Shown: positions 9,719 through 20,300, counted from the stretch's first letter. The stretch is DNA of 64,000 nucleotides from Halopseudomonas pelagia (GCF_009497895.1 NZ_CP033116.1:2480001-2544000); one strand, 5' to 3'. A program made the numbers and translations. The notes: generated from the sequence alone by a model not told the origin.

Positions 9719-10564
9719 ATGAAATTTGAAGGTACTGACGCCTACGTTGCTACGGATGACCTGAAACTGGCGGTCAACGCTGCCATTACCCTGGAACGCC
9801 CCTTGCTGGTCAAGGGCGAGCCGGGTACCGGTAAAACCATGCTCGCCGAGCAGTTGGCCGAGTCCATGGGTGCCAAGCTCATCACCTGGCACATCAAATC
9901 GACTACAAAGGCGCATCAGGGTCTGTATGAATACGATGCCGTGAGCCGTCTGCGTGATTCCCAGTTGGGCACCGACAAGGTGCACGACGTTCGCAACTAC
10001 ATCAAGAAAGGCAAACTCTGGGAAGCCTTTGAAGCAGAAGAAAAGGTCATCCTGCTGATTGATGAGATCGACAAGGCTGACATCGAGTTCCCTAATGATT
10101 TGCTCCAGGAACTCGACAAGATGGAATTCTACGTTTACGAGACCAATGAGACGATCAAGGCTGACAAGCGCCCGATCATTATTATTACCTCGAACAACGA
10201 AAAAGAGCTGCCGGACGCCTTCCTGCGTCGCTGCTTCTTCCACTACATCGCCTTCCCCGATCGCAACACCATGCAGCGCATCGTCGATGTGCATTTCCCC
10301 GAGATCAAGAAAGAACTGGTCTCCGAAGCGATGGACATCTTCTTTGACGTACGCAAGGTGCCGGGGCTGAAAAAGAAGCCTTCGACCTCCGAGCTGGTTG
10401 ACTGGCTCAAGCTGCTGATGGCTGATCAGATCCCCGAGGCGGTGCTGCGTGATCGTGATCCGACCAAAGCCATTCCGCCGCTCTACGGTGCGCTGGTGAA
10501 GAACGAGCAGGATGTGCAGTTGCTGGAACGTCTGGCGTTCATGACCCGCCGCCAAAACCGTTAA
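9719..10564 (+). CDS. MoxR-family AAA+ ATPase
   Basis: A 281-residue chaperone-type ATPase that usually acts with a VWA-domain partner to mature or insert cofactors in other proteins. Walker A is GEPGTGKT (residues 33-40), Walker B VILLIDEIDKAD, with the following sensor region IIITSNNEKELPDAFLRRC. The partner VWA gene starts 14 bases after its stop, with AAGGAGG upstream, so both are one operon. Family knowledge links MoxR-VWA (CoxD/CoxE-like) pairs with metalloenzyme maturation; the client here is unknown, and no dehydrogenase gene is next to it. Confidence 0.93.
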   Translation: MKFEGTDAYVATDDLKLAVNAAITLERPLLVKGEPGTGKTMLAEQLAESMGAKLITWHIKSTTKAHQGLYEYDAVSRLRDSQLGTDKVHDVRNYIKKGKLWEAFEAEEKVILLIDEIDKADIEFPNDLLQELDKMEFYVYETNETIKADKRPIIIITSNNEKELPDAFLRRCFFHYIAFPDRNTMQRIVDVHFPEIKKELVSEAMDIFFDVRKVPGLKKKPSTSELVDWLKLLMADQIPEAVLRDRDPTKAIPPLYGALVKNEQDVQLLERLAFMTRRQNR

Positions 10565-10578
10565 GAAGGAGGGCGCCC

Positions 10579-11757
10579 ATGTTATTGGGCCTGTTCAATG
10601 AAATGCGCGCAGCCAAGGTACCGGTATCGGTCCGCGAGCTGCTCGATCTGATCCGTGCGCTCAAGCACCATGTGGTTTTCGCCGATATGGACGAATTCTA
10701 CTACCTGGCGCGTACCGTGATGGTCAAGGATGAGCGCCACTTCGACAAGTTCGACCGGGCCTTCGGGGCTTATTTCAATGGTCTGCAGAACCTGGATCAA
10801 CTTCTCGAGGCGCTAATCCCCGAGGATTGGCTGCGCAAAGAGTTCGAGAAGATGCTCACCGACGAAGAGCGCGAGAAGATCAAGTCGCTGGGCGGTCTGG
10901 ACAAGCTGATCGAAGAGTTCAAGAAACGTCTCGAAGAGCAGAAAGAACGCCACGAAGGCGGCAACAAGTGGATTGGCACTGGTGGTACCAGCCCGTTCGG
11001 TTCCGGCGGCTACAACCCGGAAGGCATCCGGGTAGGTGATGCCGGCAAGCGCCAGGGCAAGGCCGCCAAGGTCTGGGATCAGCGCGAGTACAAGAACCTG
11101 GATGATCAGGTCGAGCTAGGCACGCGCAATATCAAGGTGGCCTTGCGGCGTTTGCGCAAGTTCGCGCGTCAGGGCGCCGCTGAAGAGCTGGATATCGATG
11201 GCACCATCGACCACACCGCTCGTGATGCCGGCCTGCTGAACATTCAGATGCGCCCCGAACGGCGCAACGCGGTCAAACTGCTGCTGTTGTTCGATATCGG
11301 CGGCTCGATGGATGCGCACATCAAGGTTTGCGAAGAATTGTTCTCCGCCTGCCGTACCGAGTTCAAGCATCTGGAGTACTTCTACTTCCATAACTGCCCG
11401 TATGAATCAGTCTGGAAGAACAACCTACGGCGTACCAACGAACGCACCTCGACTATGGACCTGCTGCATAAATACGGGCCGGACTACAAGGTTGTTTTTG
11501 TCGGTGACGCGGCGATGGCGCCCTACGAAATCACCCAGCCCGGCGGCAGCGTCGAGCATTGGAATGAAGAAGCAGGGCACGTATGGATCCAGCGCTTTAT
11601 GGAGAAGTACAAGAAGATGATCTGGATAAATCCTTACCCCAAAGATGCCTGGGACTACACCACCTCGACACGCATTGTGCGTGATCTGATCGAGGACCGG
11701 ATGTATCCCTTGACGTTGGAAGGGTTGGAAGAGGGGATGAGGTACCTGAGTAAATAG
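10579..11757 (+). CDS. VWA-domain protein (CoxE-like), MoxR partner
   Basis: A 392-residue protein with an N-terminal helical region, a charged middle (EKIKSLGGLDKLIEEFKKRL) and a glycine-rich linker GTGGTSPFGSGGYNPEGIR, then a VWA domain from about residue 230. The metal-site motif is FDIGGSMD: the usual DxSxS reads DIGGS, with Gly in place of the first Ser. The end has RIVRDLIEDRMYPLTLEGLE. Translation follows the MoxR gene closely and the two products probably form a complex. The client protein is not identified. Confidence 0.9.
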   Translation: MLLGLFNEMRAAKVPVSVRELLDLIRALKHHVVFADMDEFYYLARTVMVKDERHFDKFDRAFGAYFNGLQNLDQLLEALIPEDWLRKEFEKMLTDEEREKIKSLGGLDKLIEEFKKRLEEQKERHEGGNKWIGTGGTSPFGSGGYNPEGIRVGDAGKRQGKAAKVWDQREYKNLDDQVELGTRNIKVALRRLRKFARQGAAEELDIDGTIDHTARDAGLLNIQMRPERRNAVKLLLLFDIGGSMDAHIKVCEELFSACRTEFKHLEYFYFHNCPYESVWKNNLRRTNERTSTMDLLHKYGPDYKVVFVGDAAMAPYEITQPGGSVEHWNEEAGHVWIQRFMEKYKKMIWINPYPKDAWDYTTSTRIVRDLIEDRMYPLTLEGLEEGMRYLSK

Positions 11758-11777
11758 CCTTTGGCTATTTACTCAGG
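11745..11777. repeat. 15-bp perfect inverted repeat over the stop codon of the VWA gene
   Basis: CCTGAGTAAATAGCC pairs with GGCTATTTACTCAGG across a 3-base loop. The TAG stop (11755-11757) is in the left arm. There is no T-run, so a role as an intrinsic terminator is uncertain; it may protect the mRNA end. Confidence 0.6.
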
Positions 11778-11846
11778 AGCGGCAAGTTTCAAGCGGCAAG
11801 TTAAAAGCGGATAGCGGTTGACTGGCAGTTCCAGGGTCACAAACTG

Positions 11847-11878
11847 GCTTGCAGCTTGCAGCTTGCAGCTTGCAGCTT
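11847..11878. repeat. tandem heptamer repeat GCTTGCA x4
   Basis: Four exact copies of GCTTGCA followed by GCTT, next to the end of the maoC-like gene. Just upstream, AAGCGGCAAGTT-like words occur twice (about 11778-11807). Simple repeats of this kind are common between genes in pseudomonads. Confidence 0.85.
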
Positions 11879-12349
11879 TTAGCCTATCTTCACTTCCGGT
11901 AGCCTTGGCCGTTCGATACTGGCTTTCTCCGTCGGCACCATCACGGTGGCGACGCCATCGACTACCTGTTTGCCATCCTGATTAAAAACCCGCGTAGCAA
12001 TGCGCGCGCGGTTTTTCGGCAGCTTCTCGATCACTTCCAGTTCAATGCGAATCTCGTCGCCCAGGCGTACTGGACGCAGGAAGCTCATTTCCTGGCCGAT
12101 ATAAATGGTGCCTGGCCCCGGCAGTTCGCAGGCGATAGCGGCGGAGATCAAGGCGCCGGAAAACATGCCGTGGGCAATACGGCCTTTGAACGGAGTGGCT
12201 GCAGCAAACTCCTCATCCAGGTGCACCGGGTTCACGTCGCCAGACACTTCGGCAAACAGAATCAGATCACGCTCGCTGACCCTATGGGTTACCTCGGCTT
12301 TGTCACCCAGGGCAAGTTCGTCGTAGGTGCGATTTTCAAGCTTGGACAT
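11879..12349 (-). CDS. MaoC-type (R)-specific enoyl-CoA hydratase
   Basis: A 156-residue hot-dog-fold protein that hydrates enoyl-CoA to (R)-3-hydroxyacyl-CoA. The hydratase dyad is visible as Asp38 and His43 in SGDVNPVH, followed by GRIAHGMFSGALIS. Its start overlaps the end of the upstream hydrolase gene by 14 bases, which suggests translational coupling. The neighbourhood (hydrolase, two FadD ligases) places it in fatty-acid metabolism; a PhaJ-like supply of hydroxyacyl-CoA is possible, but no polyhydroxyalkanoate gene is in view. Confidence 0.88.
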   Translation of the reverse strand: MSKLENRTYDELALGDKAEVTHRVSERDLILFAEVSGDVNPVHLDEEFAAATPFKGRIAHGMFSGALISAAIACELPGPGTIYIGQEMSFLRPVRLGDEIRIELEVIEKLPKNRARIATRVFNQDGKQVVDGVATVMVPTEKASIERPRLPEVKIG

Positions 12350-13307
12350 CAGGGCTCTCCGTTGAGTTGGCTGTTTTGGACGTTGCCAGCAATTGTGTAT
12401 CCAGCCACTCGATCAGTTCGGCAGTCACCTGATCGCGGTTGGTTTCATTGAGAATTTCATGGCGGGCGTCATCATACAATCGCAGGCTGACCTGCGACAG
12501 TCCAGCCACCTGCAAACGGCTCTGCAGCCGCGCCAGGCCGTTGCCAGCGCTGACCGGGTCGGCGCTGCCACCAATGATCAGCACGGGCAAGGTTTTGGGA
12601 ATGTGCTTCAGCTCGCGAGGGTCGGCGATTTGCAGCAAACCGCTAAACAGATCCTGCCAAAGACGCGCAGTGCAATTGAAACCGCACAGGGGATCGGCAA
12701 CGTACCTGTCCACTTCTGCGGTATCGCGGCTCAACCAATCGAACTCGGTGCGTGCCGGGCGGAATGCCTTGTTGAATTGGCCAAAGCTGAGTTTGCTTAT
12801 CCCGAGTGCGGGCTGGTCAGCGCCCCGTATCCGACCCTCGAGTGTGGCCGCAGCCCGGCCAAAGCGGCTGAGCGCCGACGGATGGGCATTGCTGCCACTC
12901 AATACCACGCCAGCCAGATCCGCTCCGTGACGCAGTAGAAAGCCCTGCACTATATAAGAGCCCATGCTATGGCCGAGCAGAAAAACCGGTTTGCCTGGCG
13001 CCAACGTCTGGCCTTCACGCAACAGCAGGGCAATATCATCGGTCACCTTGCGCCAGCCATCCTGATCGGCAAAATGCCCTTGTGTCTGACCTAGGCTGCT
13101 CTGGCCATGGCCTCTCTGGTCGAGCGCCGCAACGGCAAAGCCGTGCAGGTTCAACTGTTGGGCCAAGCGGTCGTAACGGGCCGCATGCTCGGCCATGCCG
13201 TGACTGATCAGCAACAGTGCTTTGCACTGGCGATCCTCCGGCAGCCATTCGTGCAGCATCAGCGGGTATTGATCGTCACTGAGCAGTCTGCGGGTTTGGT
13301 AAGCCAC
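12336..13307 (-). CDS. alpha/beta hydrolase, lysophospholipase/monoacylglycerol lipase-like
   Basis: A 323-residue serine hydrolase. The oxyanion region is LLISHGMAEHAARYD, the nucleophile elbow GHSMGS, and the acid and histidine occur late (GGSADPVSAGN; DDARHEILNE). The early SHGMAEHAARYDRLA and DQRGHGQS pattern is that of PldB-type lysophospholipases and monoacylglycerol lipases. It has no signal peptide. It is upstream in the same operon as the MaoC protein and divergent from fadD2 with a 205-base gap. Together they suggest lipid breakdown followed by activation of the released fatty acid. Confidence 0.88.
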   Translation of the reverse strand: MAYQTRRLLSDDQYPLMLHEWLPEDRQCKALLLISHGMAEHAARYDRLAQQLNLHGFAVAALDQRGHGQSSLGQTQGHFADQDGWRKVTDDIALLLREGQTLAPGKPVFLLGHSMGSYIVQGFLLRHGADLAGVVLSGSNAHPSALSRFGRAAATLEGRIRGADQPALGISKLSFGQFNKAFRPARTEFDWLSRDTAEVDRYVADPLCGFNCTARLWQDLFSGLLQIADPRELKHIPKTLPVLIIGGSADPVSAGNGLARLQSRLQVAGLSQVSLRLYDDARHEILNETNRDQVTAELIEWLDTQLLATSKTANSTESPDVQA

Positions 13308-13512
13308 TCTTGTTACTCTCCTTATTCACATACCAAATGAAACAGAACAGCATTTTGTGTTTCCCGGCAATGCTGGTATTTTTACGAGTTACGCATAGAC
13401 GTGAACCGAATGACAAGCCCGCTGCCGACAGGGCTGTCTGCTGGAACAAGAGTACCGAGGGGCTAACCCGATTGCACCTTGGGTAAATGATACGGGGAAG
13501 AGGACAACAATA

Positions 13513-15198
13513 ATGGAAGCAGCGTTCTGGAATGACAAGCGCCCACCGGGTGTACCTAACGAGATCGACCTGACGCAATACGGTTCGATCAATGAAGTAT
13601 TCGCAAGCTCCTGCAAGAAATTCGCTGATCGTCCTGCGTTTACTAATATGGACACCACGCTGACTTACGGTGAAATTGATCGTTTGTCTGGCAACTTTGC
13701 CAGCTACATCCAGACGCAGACCGACCTCAAACCTGGCGATCGCATCGCCATCCAGATGCCCAACGTATTGCAGTTCCCTGTTGCCGTTTTTGGCGCCATT
13801 CGCGCCGGGCTGATCGTGGTCAATACCAATCCGCTGTATACCGCGCGGGAAATGCGCCACCAGTTCAAAGATTCCGGCGCCAAAGCCTTGATCTACATGA
13901 ATATGTTCGGCCATCTGGTTGAGGAAGTGCTCCCCGATACTGATCTGAAATACCTGTTTGAAGCGCGCATGGGCGATATGCTGCCTGGCCTCAAGGGCAT
14001 GCTGGTCAATACCGTCGTCAAGCGTGTGAAGAAGATGGTGCCGTCCTTCAATCTGCCTCAGGCAGTGTCTTTCAAGGCCGCACTTAAAGCCAGCAAGGGC
14101 AAGACGCCTACGCCGGTGACCAAAACCCTGGATGATGTCGCCGTGCTGCAATATACCGGCGGCACTACCGGCCCCTCCAAAGGTGCGATGCTGACCCATG
14201 GCAACCTGGTTGCGAACATGCTGCAGGTTTACGCCAACATGCAGCAGGTGGATAAAGACGGCCAGAAGATCATGAGCGACAGCGGTGAGATTGTTATCTG
14301 TCCGTTGCCGCTTTACCATATCTTCGCTTTCACCGCGAACTGCATGTGCATGATGCTGGCTGGGCACCATAACGTGCTGATTACCAATCCACGCGATATT
14401 CCCGGCTTCGTTAAAGAGCTGAAGAAGTGGAAGTTCTCCTCCATGGTTGGCCTCAATACGCTGTTCGTGGCGTTGATGGAGCACCCCGAGTTTACCGAGA
14501 TCGATTTCTCCCATCTCAAGAGCACTACCTCTGGCGGTACTGCCCTGGTCAAAGCGACTGCCGAACGTTGGCAAGGCAAGACCGGCAGCCTTATCGGCGA
14601 AGGCTATGGCCTCACCGAGTGCTCGCCGGTAGTCTGCTCCAGCCCAGGTGATGGTCTGGCGCGGCTGGGTAGCGTCGGTTTGCCGGTACCTAGCACCGCG
14701 ATCAAGGTCATCGATGAGAATGGCGTTGAACTACCGGTAGGCGAGCGCGGCGAGTTGTGCGTGAAAGGCCCGCAAGTGATGAAGGGTTATTGGCAGCGCG
14801 ACGATGCAACCGCAGAGATGCTCGACGCTGAAGGCTGGTTGAAAACCGGCGACGTCGCTGTGATTGACGAGGACGGTTTTGTCTCCATCGTTGACCGCAT
14901 CAAGGATCTGATCATTGTCTCGGGCTTCAACGTCTATCCGAACGAGATTGAAGACGTGGTCGCCGCGCACCCGAAGGTCGCCAACGCTGCGGCGATCGGC
15001 GTCCCTGACGAGAAGTCCGGCGAAGCCGTCAAACTGTTCGTTGTGCCTAGCGCGGATGATCTGAATATCGATGAATTGAAAGCGTATTGCCGCGCCAACT
15101 TTACTGGCTACAAAGTACCCAAGCATTATGAAATCCGCGATTCTCTGCCGATGACTCCGGTCGGCAAGATTCTGCGCCGGGAGCTGCGCGACAAGTAA
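13513..15198 (+). CDS. fadD2: long-chain fatty acid-CoA ligase (FadD2-like)
   Basis: This enzyme activates fatty acids with ATP and CoA at the cytosolic face of the membrane. The 561-residue protein has the AMP-binding loop YTGGTTGPSKGAMLTHGN, the YGLTECSPV motif, the hinge GWLKTGDVAVIDEDGFVSIV, the FACS segment DRIKDLIIVSGFNVYPNE, and the catalytic lysine in VGKILRREL at the end. It is the first of two adjacent ligases; order and sequence fit P. aeruginosa fadD2 (from memory). It differs from its neighbour by Ile for Lys in DRIKD. Start is an ATG after GGGAAGAGGACAAC. Confidence 0.93.
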   Translation: MEAAFWNDKRPPGVPNEIDLTQYGSINEVFASSCKKFADRPAFTNMDTTLTYGEIDRLSGNFASYIQTQTDLKPGDRIAIQMPNVLQFPVAVFGAIRAGLIVVNTNPLYTAREMRHQFKDSGAKALIYMNMFGHLVEEVLPDTDLKYLFEARMGDMLPGLKGMLVNTVVKRVKKMVPSFNLPQAVSFKAALKASKGKTPTPVTKTLDDVAVLQYTGGTTGPSKGAMLTHGNLVANMLQVYANMQQVDKDGQKIMSDSGEIVICPLPLYHIFAFTANCMCMMLAGHHNVLITNPRDIPGFVKELKKWKFSSMVGLNTLFVALMEHPEFTEIDFSHLKSTTSGGTALVKATAERWQGKTGSLIGEGYGLTECSPVVCSSPGDGLARLGSVGLPVPSTAIKVIDENGVELPVGERGELCVKGPQVMKGYWQRDDATAEMLDAEGWLKTGDVAVIDEDGFVSIVDRIKDLIIVSGFNVYPNEIEDVVAAHPKVANAAAIGVPDEKSGEAVKLFVVPSADDLNIDELKAYCRANFTGYKVPKHYEIRDSLPMTPVGKILRRELRDK

Positions 15199-15509
15199 CC
15201 GAGCGTAATCTGCTCAGCTGGCATCGCCAGCGTTAAGCCCGGTGGTTTCCCGCCGGGCTACTCCCCCCGCAAGCTCATTCTTCCATACCCCCACGCCGCT
15301 CAATAGCCATGCTGGTCTGATCTGGCAAAAACTGCTAGTCTTCGGCCACTTTTCGACTGAAATGCTGTTTTCGTTCATCATTGACGCCGATAAGCCAGTT
15401 CTGTGCAGGAAACTTCGCTACCGCGCTTTCTACGCGTTTTCGGAGTAGCCTTTATAACCCATAAGAGAGAATCGGCTTGCGTGGCCGACTAGTTCAGGAG
15501 CAGGCATCC
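15199..15509. other. intergenic region between the two fadD genes
   Basis: 311 bases without a credible gene. A GC-rich stem (about 15235-15242 with 15253-15259) without a T-run lies after fadD2. The region is AT-richer from 15340 on, where a separate promoter for fadD1 is likely; AGGAG at 15496-15500 is the ribosome site for fadD1. Confidence 0.5.
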
Positions 15510-17198
15510 ATGCTTGAGAATTTCTGGAAAGACAAATACCCGGCAGACATTCCTTTCGAGATTAATGCGGACCAGTACCCCAACATCCTTGCCGTTTTGA
15601 AGGAATCCTGCCAGCGCTTTGCAGACAAGCCTGCCTTTACCAACCTGGGTAAAACCCTTACCTACGGTGAAATGTACAAACTCTCTGGTGATTTTGCCGC
15701 CTACCTGCAGAAGCACAGCGGTCTGCAGCCAGGCGATCGCGTCGCCATCCAGATGCCCAACGTCCTGCAGTACCCCATAGCGGTGTTTGGCGCCATGCGC
15801 GCCGGCTATGTCGTGGTGAATACCAACCCGTTGTACACGCCACGCGAAATGGAACACCAGTTCAATGACTCCGGTGCCAAGTTGCTGATCTGCCTGGCCA
15901 ACATGGCTCACCTGGCTGAGCAGGTAGTTCCAAAAACCGGCGTCAAGAAAGTCATCGTTACCGAAGTCGGTGACATGCTGCCACCGCTCAAGCGGACGTT
16001 GATCAACTTTGTCGTCAAGCATGTGAAAAAGATGGTGCCGGCCTTCAATATTCCGGGTGCGATCAAGTTCAACGATGCGCTGGCCAAGGGCAAAGGGCAG
16101 AGCTTTACCGAAGCTTCGCCAACCAATGACGATGTCGCGGTATTGCAATATACCGGCGGCACTACAGGCGTAGCCAAAGGCGCGATGTTGACCCACCGCA
16201 ATCTGGTCGCCAACATGCTGCAGGCCAAGGCGATGATGGGCAACAGCATCAAGGACGGTCAGGAAGTGCTGATCTGTCCGCTGCCGCTGTACCATATTTA
16301 CGCTTTCACTTTTCACTGCATGGCGATGATGATCAGTGGTAATCACAACATCCTGATCACCAATCCACGGGATATTCCGGCGTTCGTCAAGGAACTGACC
16401 AAGGTCCGTTTTACCGGTTTTGTTGGTTTGAACACACTGTTTGTCGCCCTGTGTAATGACGAAACCTTCCGTGGACTGGATTTCAGTCAATTCAAGGTCA
16501 CCCTCTCAGGTGGTATGGCACTGCAGCAAGCCACGGCCGAGCGCTGGGAAAAGATCACCGGTTGCAAAGTCTGTGAAGGTTACGGCATGACCGAAACCAG
16601 CCCGCTGGCTACAGTGAACCCGATCAAAGCAATTCAGTTGGGCACTATTGGTATTCCAGTGCCATCCACTCTGTGCAAGATCATCGACGATGACGGTCAC
16701 GAAGTGGCGATGGGTGAGCGGGGCGAGCTGTGCGTCAAAGGCCCGCAGGTCATGAAGGGCTACTGGCAGCGCCAGGAAGCCACAGATGAAATGCTCGACG
16801 CCGAAGGCTGGTTGAAAACGGGTGATATCGCGCTGATTCAGGAAGATGGATTCCTGAAGATCGTCGACCGCAAGAAGGACATGATTATTGTCTCCGGCTT
16901 CAATGTTTATCCGAATGAGCTGGAAGATGTGATGGCGGCGATTCCGGGTGTTACGCAGTGTGCTGCGGTCGGTGTGCCGGATGAAAAATCCGGCGAAGCG
17001 ATCAAGGTATTTCTGGTCAAGGCGCCGGGCGCTGAACTGAGCGAAGAGCAGGTCAAAGCGCAGATGCGTGACAGCCTGACCGCGTACAAAGTACCGAAGT
17101 TTGTCGAGTTCCGCGACGCGCTGCCGACCACCAACGTCGGCAAGATCCTGCGTCGTGAGCTGCGCGATGAAGAGTTGAAGAAAATCGCCAATAAGTAA
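15510..17198 (+). CDS. fadD1: long-chain fatty acid-CoA ligase (FadD1-like)
   Basis: Second acyl-CoA synthetase, 562 residues. It has YTGGTTGVAKGAMLTHRN, YGMTETSPL, GWLKTGDIALIQEDGFLKIV, DRKKDMIIVSGFNVYPNE and VGKILRRELRDEELKK. The start MLENFWKDKYPAD is the classic FadD beginning; an upstream in-frame TTG at 15477 gives an odd extension and is rejected, since AGGAG stands 9 bases before the ATG. The two ligases are clearly an old duplication. In P. aeruginosa FadD1 and FadD2 differ in chain-length preference; which holds here is inferred only. Confidence 0.95.
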   Translation: MLENFWKDKYPADIPFEINADQYPNILAVLKESCQRFADKPAFTNLGKTLTYGEMYKLSGDFAAYLQKHSGLQPGDRVAIQMPNVLQYPIAVFGAMRAGYVVVNTNPLYTPREMEHQFNDSGAKLLICLANMAHLAEQVVPKTGVKKVIVTEVGDMLPPLKRTLINFVVKHVKKMVPAFNIPGAIKFNDALAKGKGQSFTEASPTNDDVAVLQYTGGTTGVAKGAMLTHRNLVANMLQAKAMMGNSIKDGQEVLICPLPLYHIYAFTFHCMAMMISGNHNILITNPRDIPAFVKELTKVRFTGFVGLNTLFVALCNDETFRGLDFSQFKVTLSGGMALQQATAERWEKITGCKVCEGYGMTETSPLATVNPIKAIQLGTIGIPVPSTLCKIIDDDGHEVAMGERGELCVKGPQVMKGYWQRQEATDEMLDAEGWLKTGDIALIQEDGFLKIVDRKKDMIIVSGFNVYPNELEDVMAAIPGVTQCAAVGVPDEKSGEAIKVFLVKAPGAELSEEQVKAQMRDSLTAYKVPKFVEFRDALPTTNVGKILRRELRDEELKKIANK

Positions 17199-17250
17199 CA
17201 TTAGCGGTCTCAGCTGCAGCAACGCGTAGAGTAAATCTGCGACAATACGA

Positions 17251-17286
17251 CCCCGCCATTGCTATGCACTGGCGGGGTTTTTTGTT
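17251..17286 (+). terminator. intrinsic terminator after fadD1
   Basis: CCCCGCCA (17251-17258) pairs with TGGCGGGG (17270-17277) over an 11-base loop, followed by a T-rich run. A clear Rho-independent terminator between fadD1 and hrpA. Confidence 0.92.
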
Positions 17287-17304
17287 TTCTCCAGAGCCGA
17301 ATTG

Positions 17305-20300
17305 ATGACTGATTTGAATTCCCTTGTCGCCCAACTCACCCAGGCCATGGCCGCTGACCGTCCACGCCTGGAACGCCAGCTTGCCAGTCTGGGTAAAAAG
17401 CCGGATGCCCAGCGTCTGGCCCAGTGGCAAGAGCGCTTCAGCCGTTCTTGCGCAAGAGTTGAGGCGCGCGGCGCGAGCATTCCGCCGATGCGCTACGACG
17501 ATCAACTGCCGATTGCCGAGCGCCGCGAGCAGATCAGGGCGGCGATCGCCGAGCATCAGGTAGTGGTGATTGCCGGTGAAACCGGCTCGGGCAAGACCAC
17601 ACAGATTCCGAAAATCTGTCTCGAATTGGGCCGCGGCAGTCATGGCCAGATAGGCCACACGCAGCCGCGGCGTCTGGCCGCGCGCAGTGTCGCCAGTCGT
17701 GTTGCAGATGAAATAGGTACACCCCTGGGGGAACTGGTCGGCTTCCAGGTGCGCTTTACCGATCAGAGCAAGGACAGCACGCTGATCAAGTTGATGACCG
17801 ATGGCATCCTGCTGGCTGAAACCCAGCACGACCGGCTGCTGCAGCGCTACGACACCTTGATTATCGATGAGGCCCACGAGCGCAGCCTGAATATCGATTT
17901 TCTGCTGGGTTATCTGAAAACCATCCTGCCGGAGCGCCCGGATCTCAAGATCATCATTACCTCGGCGACCATCGATCTGCAGCGCTTCTCCGAGCATTTT
18001 GACAATGCGCCGGTGATTGAGGTTTCAGGTCGTGCCTATCCGGTGGATGTCTGGTACCGGCCGCTCAGCGCGGAGATGGATGAAGAGGGTAATCAGGTCG
18101 AGGAAGACCTGAGCATCGAACAGGGTATTCTCGCCGCTCTACAAGAACTGGAAAAGTACGAACGGGCCAACGGCAAGGGCCCAGGTGATGCGTTGATATT
18201 CCTGCCGGGTGAGCGGGAGATTCGCGATACCGCCGACTACCTGCGCAAGGCCAATCTGCGCCATACCGAAATACTGCCGTTATATGCGCGTTTGTCGGTG
18301 GCCGAGCAGCAGAAAATTTTTGCCTCGCATGCTGGCCGCCGGGTGGTGCTGGCGACCAACGTCGCTGAAACCTCGCTGACGGTGCCGGGCATCGTCTACG
18401 TGATTGATCCCGGTGAGGCGCGCATCAGCCGCTACAGTCCGCGTTCGAAAGTGCAGCGTTTGCCGGTGGAGGCGATCTCTCAGGCCAGTGCTAATCAGCG
18501 CAAGGGTCGCTGCGGGCGGGTTGCACCGGGTATTTGCGTGCGTTTGTACGCCGAAGAGGACTTCAACGCGCGGCCGGAGTTTACCGACCCGGAAATTCTG
18601 CGCACCAACCTGGCGGCGGTGATCCTGCAGATGCTGCATCTGCGGCTGGGCCGGATCGAGGACTTCCCCTTTATCGAGCCGCCGGACGGGCGCTCGATCA
18701 GTGATGGTTTCAACCTGCTGCAGGAGCTTGGCGCGGTAGACCGCGAGGGCGTAATTACCGCCAACGGGCGCCAATTGGCGCGGTTGCCGGTCGACCCGCG
18801 CATTGGTCGTATGTTGCTCGAAGCCAGTGCGAGCGGCAGTCTGGAAGAGGTATTGATCATTGCTAGTGCGCTGGCCGTGCAAGACCCGCGCGAACGCCCC
18901 CTGGAGCGTCAGCAGGCGGCAGACCAGGCCCACGCCCAGTGGAAAGACGAAGGTTCGGATTTTGCCGCTTTCCTGAATCTGTGGCGCGGTTTCGAGGAGC
19001 AGCGCCAGGCACTGACGCAGGGGCAATTGCGCAGTTGGTGCCGCCGGCAGTTTCTGAACTTCATGCGTCTGCGCGAATGGCGCGAAACGCACCGGCAACT
19101 GGTACTCACTTGCAAGGATCTGGAGCTGGTACGCAATGCGCAACCGGCGTCGGAAGACGCGGTGCATAAAGCCTTGTTATCCGGCCTGCTGAGCCAGGTG
19201 GGCAACAATACCGAGGAGGGCGATTATCTCGGTGCACGTCAGCGGCGTTTTATGCTGCATCCGTCTTCGGCGCTGGCGAAAAAACGCCCGAACTGGGTCA
19301 TGGTTGCCGAGCTGACCGAAACGCGCCGGTTGTATGGCCGGCTAGCGGCGAAGATTGATCCGTTATGGGTCGAGCCGCTGGCGGCGCATCTGGTCAAGAC
19401 CAGCCACAGTGAACCGCATTGGGAGAAAAAGCGCGGCCAGGTCGTCGCCTTTGAGCAGGTCACACTTTATGGCTTGATCATCGTACCCAAGCGCAAAGTG
19501 CATTTCGGTCCGATTGATCCGGTCGCCTCGCGGGAAATCTTTATTCGCCGGGCATTGGTCGGCGGTGAGTGGCATGGCCGCGCGGCGTTCAACAAGGCCA
19601 ATCTGCAGCTGCTTGCGGAACTCGACGAGCTGGAAGCCAAAGCGCGGCGGCGGGATATCCTGGTGGACGATGAAACGCTCTATACGTTTTTCGACCGTCA
19701 CGTGCCAGCGAACGTCTATCAGTTGGCCAGCTTCGAACGCTGGCTGAAAAAATCCCAGCATGACCAGCCCAATCTGCTGCACATGACTCGCGAGGATCTG
19801 CTCAAGCGCGAAGCGGGCGAGGTCACGGTCGAGCAGTATCCCGATGCCTGGCGCTGGGAGCAGGTGGCATTACCGCTTAGTTACCATTTTGAACCGGGGC
19901 ATGAGCAGGATGGCGTCAGCATTAAAGTACCTGCCGCACTGTTGCGGCAGATTCCCGCGGAACGGCTCGACTGGCTAGTGCCCGGCTTGATCTTTGATAA
20001 ATGCGTGGCGCTGGTGCGCGGGCTGCCCAAGTCGCTGCGCCGCAACTTCGTGCCGGTGCCGGATTTTGTCCGTGCGGCATTGGAGCGTATGCCCTTCGGG
20101 CAGGGCCACTTGGCGCAGACCCTGGGGCGCGAGTTGAGCCGTATGACCGGCACCCGGTTGGACGATGCCGCCTGGGATGATATCGAGCTGGAGCCGCACC
20201 TGCGGATGCGCATTGAGGTGGTGGATGCTGACGGCAAGGTGATTGCCAGCGGCCGCGATCACAGCGCCCTGTGCAGTCAACTGGCCGGCCAGCCCCAGGC

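Noticed and set aside
9647..10555. Long reverse-strand frame opposite the MoxR-type gene
   Set aside because: Antisense shadow of a high-GC gene; the forward frame has Walker motifs and the operon context.
15489..16490. Reverse-strand frame opposite fadD1
   Set aside because: Antisense shadow of the ligase gene; similar shadows exist opposite fadD2 and hrpA.
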